From contig CAILMA010000017.1 in NCBI GenBank assembly GCA_903835145.1, positions 1 to 11,341 on the forward strand: a stretch of DNA of 11,341 nt. The letters run 5' to 3'. The first letter of the stretch is position 1. Every line of letters starts with the position of its first letter. The notes under the pieces were generated by a model. That model did no database searches. It was given only the letters and a program-made list of their open reading frames with translations, and was not told where the DNA came from. The position numbers were made by a program, and so were the translations under genes. The DNA is from an uncultured Bacteroidota bacterium. GTDB taxonomy: Bacteria; Bacteroidota; Bacteroidia; Chitinophagales; Chitinophagaceae. Below, piece after piece: positions 7,080-11,341 of this stretch.

Positions 7080-9371
7080 ATGACCACCACGGCCACCATA
7101 AAAATACTGGTTCTTATTTCTGTTGTATCGCTACTTTCTGCGTGTAGTAACTCGCGCCATTTAGCCGGGGGAGAACATTTGTTCACCGGCAGCAAAGTAA
7201 ACATCACAGACAAATACGCATCGAGCAAAGAAAAGAAGGTACTGATCACCGATCTGAATGGATTAGTGCGCCCAAAACCGAACAGTAAGACAGCCGGCAT
7301 AAGGCTGAAACTGACAGTTTATAACGCTGCAGGAAATACTAAACGGAAAAAAGGATTGCGAAGCTGGCTGAGAAATAAGCAAGGGGAACCACCGGTGTTT
7401 ACGAGTAGCGTGCACCTGCCGCCGAACAAAGAAATAATGATAAACCACCTCGTGAACCGGGGCTACTTTTATGCCAAAGCTTCGGCCACCTGGAAAGACA
7501 AGAAAAACAAAAAATCTACAGCTGTTTTCGATATTGAAACGGGGCCCCAGTACACTATAAAAAAGACGTTTTTCAACGACGATACTACGGGCATAGCTGC
7601 TGTAATAGACAGCGACTTTGAGAACACATTATTAACACCCAACACACCATATAACCTCACTTTGCTTAAAGCCGAGAGGAGCCGAATAGACCGCCTGCTT
7701 AAAGAAAAGGGGTTCTATTTTTTCAACCCCGAAAATATACTTTTCGTTGCCGATACATCAATTGGCAACAACAAGGTAAATATCTACCTGCACCTCAAAC
7801 ACAGAACAGATAACCCCGAAACGTACCACTCGTTTAAAATAAACAACATCTTCGTATACGCAGACTACCAACTGAAGGGCAGCGAAGAAGACACCAGTAA
7901 AAAGGCAGCTGTTTATAAAGAAGAATACCAGATTGTTGATACCAAGAACGAATTCAAACCTTCCGTTTTTTCGGATGCCATAATACTGAACAAAGGCGAC
8001 CTGTATAGTGAACAGGACAAAAACACTTCGCTGAGCAGGCTTGTGAACATGGGGACGTTTAAGTTTGTGAAAACACGTTTTGAGTCGGTAAATGACTCCC
8101 TGCTTGATGCTTATTTTTATCTTACACCATTTGCTAAAAAATCGATCCGTTTTGAGACAGGCGCGCTCACTCAAAACGACAACCGTGTGGGCACAGAGGG
8201 CAGCATAAGCTGGAAAAACAGAAATGCTTTCCGGGGTGCCGAACAACTTACCTTCAAAATAAATGGAGGTATTGACGTACAATACAGCGGCATAGTGAAG
8301 CAGCCGGATATCTACAATTTCGGGGCTGAGGCAAATCTGAATATACCAGGGTTTGCTATTCCATTCGTGCAAATACCCACAGCGACCAGGGAACTGCCTC
8401 ACACTATCTTTAAACTAAAATACCAGTACGAGTCTGAGGCGAAGCTACTCACGATAAATTCTTACAATGCTTCATACGGATTTACCTGGAAGCAAGGCAC
8501 CCACATACAACACCAGTTCTACCCCCTTAGCTTCACCTACCTCAGAACCGATACGCTCGACCACTCCGGCAAGCTGAACCAACTTTATGGTAACCTGATA
8601 TTCAACGGTATAATTGAGGGCTCAACCTACGAATTTACCTACTCCTCAGCCGGTAACCTGCAGCGAAAACAAATGTTCTTCTTCGATGGACTTTTAGACC
8701 TTGCAGGGAATCTATTAGGTGCTGCCGACCATGCGGACTACAGGAAGAACCAGTCGCTTTTGTTCGGCTCTGCATATGCCCAATACCTGAAAATTCAGCC
8801 TGACTTTCGCTATTATTACAGGTTTTCGTCGGCGACGACACTCGCTGCAAGACTCATGGGTGGGATAGGTATCCCGATGGGCAATTCAAGCCAGCTACCC
8901 AATATAAAGCAATTCTGGGCGGGTGGCAATAGTGATCTTAGGGGGTTCCCGTCACGGCTTGTAGGCCCGGGAACCTTCAACGAATATGTAAAAGACACAG
9001 CGAACCAATACATAGAAATATTAGGCGATATAAAACTTGAATTCAATGTGGAACTCCGCCAAAAACTCTACCATTTCGTGCAGGGTGCCGTTTTCTTCGA
9101 TGCCGGCAACATATGGCTTTACAACAAAAACGGCGGCGATCCCGGCGGTGAATTCAGCCCCTCGTTTTACAAAGAACTTTCGGCAGATGTTGGAGTGGGG
9201 CTAAGATTCGACTTCAGCATACTTATTCTGCGGCTGGACCTCGGCATGCCGGTGAGAGAGGCATGGCTGCCTGAAAACAATAGGTGGGTATTTGATAAAA
9301 TTGCTTTCAGCGAAAGCAGTTGGAGAAGGCAGAACCTCGTATTTAATATTGGTATTGGCTATCCATTTTAG
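7080..9371 (+). CDS. tamL: TamL: lipoprotein Omp85-family outer-membrane partner of TamB
   Basis: This 763-residue protein has a lipoprotein signal peptide ending in the lipobox LSAC with the modified cysteine at 22, followed by S-N-S, compatible with outer-membrane sorting. About three POTRA-like domains follow (roughly 34-155, 157-240 and 252-350), then a C-terminal 16-strand-type barrel (about 353-763, bacterial surface antigen/Omp85). The barrel holds the Omp85 loop-6 signature GGNSDLRGF ending at 623 (R621 of the RGF motif), followed by GPG, and the chain ends in an aromatic residue (YPF), as expected for Bam-inserted barrels. The lipid anchor distinguishes TamL of Bacteroidota and Chlorobi from proteobacterial TamA. 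It lies 13 bases after tamB, so the order is tamB then tamL, the reverse of proteobacterial tamA-tamB. A second BamA is an alternative, but the lipobox and the tamB neighbour favour TamL. Confidence 0.9.
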   Translation: MTTTATIKILVLISVVSLLSACSNSRHLAGGEHLFTGSKVNITDKYASSKEKKVLITDLNGLVRPKPNSKTAGIRLKLTVYNAAGNTKRKKGLRSWLRNKQGEPPVFTSSVHLPPNKEIMINHLVNRGYFYAKASATWKDKKNKKSTAVFDIETGPQYTIKKTFFNDDTTGIAAVIDSDFENTLLTPNTPYNLTLLKAERSRIDRLLKEKGFYFFNPENILFVADTSIGNNKVNIYLHLKHRTDNPETYHSFKINNIFVYADYQLKGSEEDTSKKAAVYKEEYQIVDTKNEFKPSVFSDAIILNKGDLYSEQDKNTSLSRLVNMGTFKFVKTRFESVNDSLLDAYFYLTPFAKKSIRFETGALTQNDNRVGTEGSISWKNRNAFRGAEQLTFKINGGIDVQYSGIVKQPDIYNFGAEANLNIPGFAIPFVQIPTATRELPHTIFKLKYQYESEAKLLTINSYNASYGFTWKQGTHIQHQFYPLSFTYLRTDTLDHSGKLNQLYGNLIFNGIIEGSTYEFTYSSAGNLQRKQMFFFDGLLDLAGNLLGAADHADYRKNQSLLFGSAYAQYLKIQPDFRYYYRFSSATTLAARLMGGIGIPMGNSSQLPNIKQFWAGGNSDLRGFPSRLVGPGTFNEYVKDTANQYIEILGDIKLEFNVELRQKLYHFVQGAVFFDAGNIWLYNKNGGDPGGEFSPSFYKELSADVGVGLRFDFSILILRLDLGMPVREAWLPENNRWVFDKIAFSESSWRRQNLVFNIGIGYPF

Positions 9372-9464
9372 AACGAGGGGTATTCAAATAAGGTCTGCCC
9401 GGCGTTTGTAAAAGGTTTAATCTAAAGATTTTGTGAAAAAACCCAGCCTTTTAGGGTAAACTGG

Positions 9465-9493
9465 CTGTCTTGGTAATTGTAAGATTACCTTTG
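9465..9493 (+). promoter_or_regulatory. Putative promoter of the T9SS cargo gene
   Basis: TACCTTTG at 9486-9493 is an exact match to the Bacteroidota -7 element TAnnTTTG, 33 bases before the ATG at 9527. The -33 element is weak: CTG at 9465-9467 (18-base spacing) or at 9461-9463 (22-base spacing) is the best candidate, while TTG at 9470-9472 is too close. This suggests the gene is transcribed independently of tamB-tamL. Confidence 0.45.
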
Positions 9494-9526
9494 TGTTAAT
9501 TTAGTACATCCAATACATTTTATTAT

Positions 9527-10339
9527 ATGAATACCAAGCAACTGTTTACCATTGGTTTATTACTGGTTGGCGTAAATGCAAATGCTCAGTTTACGTCATT
9601 TGCCACCAGCAACAGCCCGGTATGTACGGGCAGCGATATTTTGCTTTCCTGCCAGGGGAGCACCAGCGATACCTATTCCTGGACCGGCCCGGCCGGCTTC
9701 AGCAGCAACCTTCAGAATCCTGACATTCCAAATGCAAGTTTTCTGGATTCCGGTGTGTATCGGGTTATTAAAAACGGCATTGATACCTACTATACCGGCG
9801 AGGTTTTCGTTTACCCGTCTGTTTCGCTGAACAGTGTGACGGCAAGCCAAACGATAACGGCTGGCAACCCGGTGCAGCTGAACGCACAGGGAGCTACTTA
9901 CTGGATTTGGACACCAAGCGACAAATCGCTTAGCAACCCATTTATTAACAACCCGGTTGCAACCCCGGCTGCGACAACTACCTACAAGGTAGTGGGGATG
10001 AATACCTGGGGCTGCCGCGACTCTGCGCTGGTAACAATTACAGTTAACTTCCCGGTGAGCGGCACGGTGCTCATACCTGCTGCGTTTACACCTAACAATG
10101 ATGGCCTCAATGACTACTTCCGGGTTGTAAATCCAAACGGATTTGAGCTTCAGGATTTTAGTGTGTTTAATAAATGGGGACAACTTATTTACCATAATAG
10201 TACTGACATCCGCAAGGGATGGGATGGCACGTTTAATGGCATTCCTCAGGATATTGGTGTGTACAACTACCGTATAGTACTTGAAGCCCCTGATGGCGAG
10301 AAAAAGATATTTAATGGCAACGTTACGCTCATCAGGTAA
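9527..10339 (+). CDS. Secreted Ig/PKD-like protein with T9SS type B C-terminal sorting domain
   Basis: This 270-residue protein has a Sec signal peptide with likely cleavage after NANA (residue 20) before Q21. Two Ig/PKD-like beta-sandwich segments follow: about 22-97, with YSW and DSGVYRV typical of Ig-like folds and a possible C33-C42 disulfide, and about 99-175, with YWIWTPS and TTTYKVVG. The final 90 residues (181-270) are a gliding-motility-associated C-terminal domain (CHU_C/type B): FTPNNDGLND at 187-196, NKWGQ at 215-219, GWDGTFNG at 231-238, GVYNYRI, and terminal VTLIR. Such domains direct export through the type IX secretion system to the cell surface or medium. No catalytic domain is visible, so an adhesive or structural role is plausible but unproven. 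It is small for this class, which often exceeds 500 residues. It has its own promoter candidate and terminator, so it is probably monocistronic. Confidence 0.92.
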   Translation: MNTKQLFTIGLLLVGVNANAQFTSFATSNSPVCTGSDILLSCQGSTSDTYSWTGPAGFSSNLQNPDIPNASFLDSGVYRVIKNGIDTYYTGEVFVYPSVSLNSVTASQTITAGNPVQLNAQGATYWIWTPSDKSLSNPFINNPVATPAATTTYKVVGMNTWGCRDSALVTITVNFPVSGTVLIPAAFTPNNDGLNDYFRVVNPNGFELQDFSVFNKWGQLIYHNSTDIRKGWDGTFNGIPQDIGVYNYRIVLEAPDGEKKIFNGNVTLIR

Positions 10340-10378
10340 TTGCCTATTGGCTCGTGACACAATAAAATATTAGAATTT

Positions 10379-10405
10379 ACGCCGCGCAAAATGCGGCGTT
10401 TTTTT
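10379..10405 (+). terminator. Intrinsic terminator after the T9SS cargo gene
   Basis: A 7-bp GC-rich stem pairs ACGCCGC (10379-10385) with GCGGCGT (10393-10399) around a seven-base loop and is followed by a T run (10399-10405). It lies 40 bases after the cargo stop. The opposite strand lacks a T tract after the stem, so it should act on plus-strand transcripts only, shielding the convergent gene that ends at 10429. Confidence 0.9.
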
Positions 10406-10428
10406 GTGCCCCAGAGCGAAGGATGGTA

Positions 10429-11256
10429 TCACACCCCGGTTATCTGTATAGTGATGGTCTGATTGATAAGGTTGCGCGAGATAAAAGACTCGGATTCAAG
10501 TTTTGAGGCCGCTGAGCGGTGATTGATGCCTACTTCCAGGTAACCAAGGCTATTGAAACGGCACAGAAACCCGTCTTCGTCCACATCATTATAGTGCTTG
10601 CTTATCACGTTGGTTTCGTAATTTCTTGCTGCTCCTTTTATCTCTTTTTCGCCTGGGATCCGGATACAAAAAGCGTTGTCGCCAACCAGCTCACCAAATT
10701 GTTGCTCCGTGATGTTTAACGCGAGATTGCCATAACGGTCAATATAAAGTATGTGGCAATCGACCCTGTTTCGCATAACTCTTGGCGGCTGCTGGGCTTG
10801 CCTCGTGCTTATGTCTGCAGTTGTATAAATGCCGCCCGGGTCTTCGCCTGAATGCAATATCTTCATCACATCGCCGAGAGCTTTCAACCAGTCCTGCAGC
10901 CCAAATGTTTCATTGAATGACTTACAAAGCCAGGTTTTACCCATAACACCGCCAAACGCGAGCGATAAAATACCGTTGTCCGGGGCAAGAAAATAGTGTC
11001 CGTCCTTTTCGGCAAGCAACAAATTCGTATCGCTGAAATTAAAAAGATCAATCATCACGAGGTGAACCGTCCCTTTTGGGAAATTACGATAGGCAGATAA
11101 TAAAATCCAGCCTGCCTGCCTGATGTCGCCTGCTGTTACGCCATGAGAAACGTCGATAAACGTGGTATCTGGAAAACGCAGCGAAAAAAATGCATGAACA
11201 GTACTCACAGAGGTTTCCCTTGTGCCAAAATCAGATAAAAAGGTGATTGCCGGCAT
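10429..11256 (-). CDS. SAM hydroxide adenosyltransferase/chlorinase-fold (DUF62) protein, atypical active site
   Basis: This 275-residue protein has both domains of the DUF62 family. The N-terminal domain shows FLSDFGT at 6-12, FIDVSHGV at 33-40, AYRNFPKGTVHLVMID at 55-70 and APDNGILSL at 91-99. The C-terminal domain shows ILYIDRYGNLALNI at 169-182, RIPGEKEIKG at 199-208 and NSLGYLEVGINHRSAASKL at 235-253. Characterised members hydrolyse S-adenosylmethionine to adenosine and methionine using an Asp-Arg-His set. Here D70 is kept, but the usual DPGVG-x-x-R loop is replaced by DLFNFSDTN, apparently without the Arg, and the usual HGRD region reads FGLQD at 118-122, without the His. Activity is therefore doubtful. 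The protein is cytoplasmic, with no signal peptide. It is convergent with the T9SS cargo gene. The start at 11256 aligns MPAITFLSDFG with family N termini. Confidence 0.88.
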   Translation of the reverse strand: MPAITFLSDFGTRETSVSTVHAFFSLRFPDTTFIDVSHGVTAGDIRQAGWILLSAYRNFPKGTVHLVMIDLFNFSDTNLLLAEKDGHYFLAPDNGILSLAFGGVMGKTWLCKSFNETFGLQDWLKALGDVMKILHSGEDPGGIYTTADISTRQAQQPPRVMRNRVDCHILYIDRYGNLALNITEQQFGELVGDNAFCIRIPGEKEIKGAARNYETNVISKHYNDVDEDGFLCRFNSLGYLEVGINHRSAASKLESESFISRNLINQTITIQITGV

Positions 11257-11278
11257 AGCTGTGCAGTAAAGTATTAAT

Positions 11279-11297
11279 TGTGTTTTCTAAAAACACA
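11279..11297. repeat. AT-rich 8-bp inverted repeat upstream of the DUF62 gene
   Basis: TGTGTTTT (11279-11286) pairs with AAAACACA (11290-11297) around a three-base loop, 22 bases before the DUF62 start codon on the minus strand. It could be an operator or a leader hairpin, or chance. The region 11257-11341 otherwise shows no gene. An imperfect TAnnTTTG-like box (TTATTTTG) occurs on the minus strand just upstream of the repeat, without a clear -33 partner. Confidence 0.3.
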
Positions 11298-11341
11298 CCA
11301 AAATAATAACTCTTAGTTAATTTGACTTAGAATTCCCCACC

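Noticed and set aside
7758..8402. Minus-strand open frame (214 codons) opposite tamL
   Set aside because: Its residue composition is unlike a folded protein and shows no motif; the plus strand here encodes the second and third POTRA-like domains and the start of the barrel.
9443..9467. Possible terminator after tamL (CAGCC at 9444-9448 with GGCTG at 9463-9467)
   Set aside because: Only five base pairs with a 14-base loop and no T tract follow, so it is not supportable as a terminator.
9596..10360. Long minus-strand open frame (254 codons) opposite the T9SS cargo gene
   Set aside because: Its translation has no recognisable motif or coherent domain, and it lies opposite a gene with an unmistakable signal peptide and sorting domain. 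It is a codon-bias shadow.

Overview
The window suggests a member of the Bacteroidota. It has moderate GC, no clear Shine-Dalgarno sequences, TAnnTTTG-type -7 boxes upstream of genes, a type IX secretion (T9SS) type B C-terminal sorting domain, and a tamB-tamL pair in which the Omp85 partner is a lipoprotein. A Chitinophagaceae- or Sphingobacteriales-like relative is plausible, but the genus cannot be read from the sequence.

Layout, left to right. (1) Bases 1-187, minus strand: the 5' part of a yraN/UPF0102 gene running off the left edge. (2) Bases 206-1189, plus strand, divergent and only 18 bases away: a bifunctional phosphoglucose/phosphomannose isomerase whose likely promoter lies inside yraN. 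(3) Bases 1193-1801: a secreted YceI-family protein starting three bases after the isomerase stop, with a perfect 12-bp hairpin in its signal-peptide coding region. (4) Bases 1802-1999: a 198-base gap with a possible promoter. (5) Bases 2000-9371: a two-gene operon of a 1688-residue TamB-like protein and a 763-residue TamL lipoprotein/Omp85 barrel. (6) Bases 9372-9526: a gap with a good -7 box. (7) Bases 9527-10339: a 270-residue secreted protein with Ig/PKD-like repeats and a T9SS type B sorting domain, closed by a clear intrinsic terminator. (8) Bases 10429-11256, minus strand, convergent: a SAM hydroxide adenosyltransferase/chlorinase-fold (DUF62) protein with an apparently degenerate active site.

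The cell-envelope theme dominates. TamB should span the periplasm and TamL should be its outer-membrane partner. The YceI-like protein is periplasmic and the T9SS cargo is exported to the surface. The isomerase, YraN and the SAM-fold protein are cytoplasmic and have no evident link to the envelope genes. I saw no tRNA, rRNA, CRISPR array, insertion sequence or phage gene. The window reads mostly as ordinary chromosome. The points most worth checking are the degenerate SAM-fold enzyme, the tamB-tamL arrangement, a dnaX-type slippery heptamer inside tamB, and the hairpin inside the YceI-like gene.
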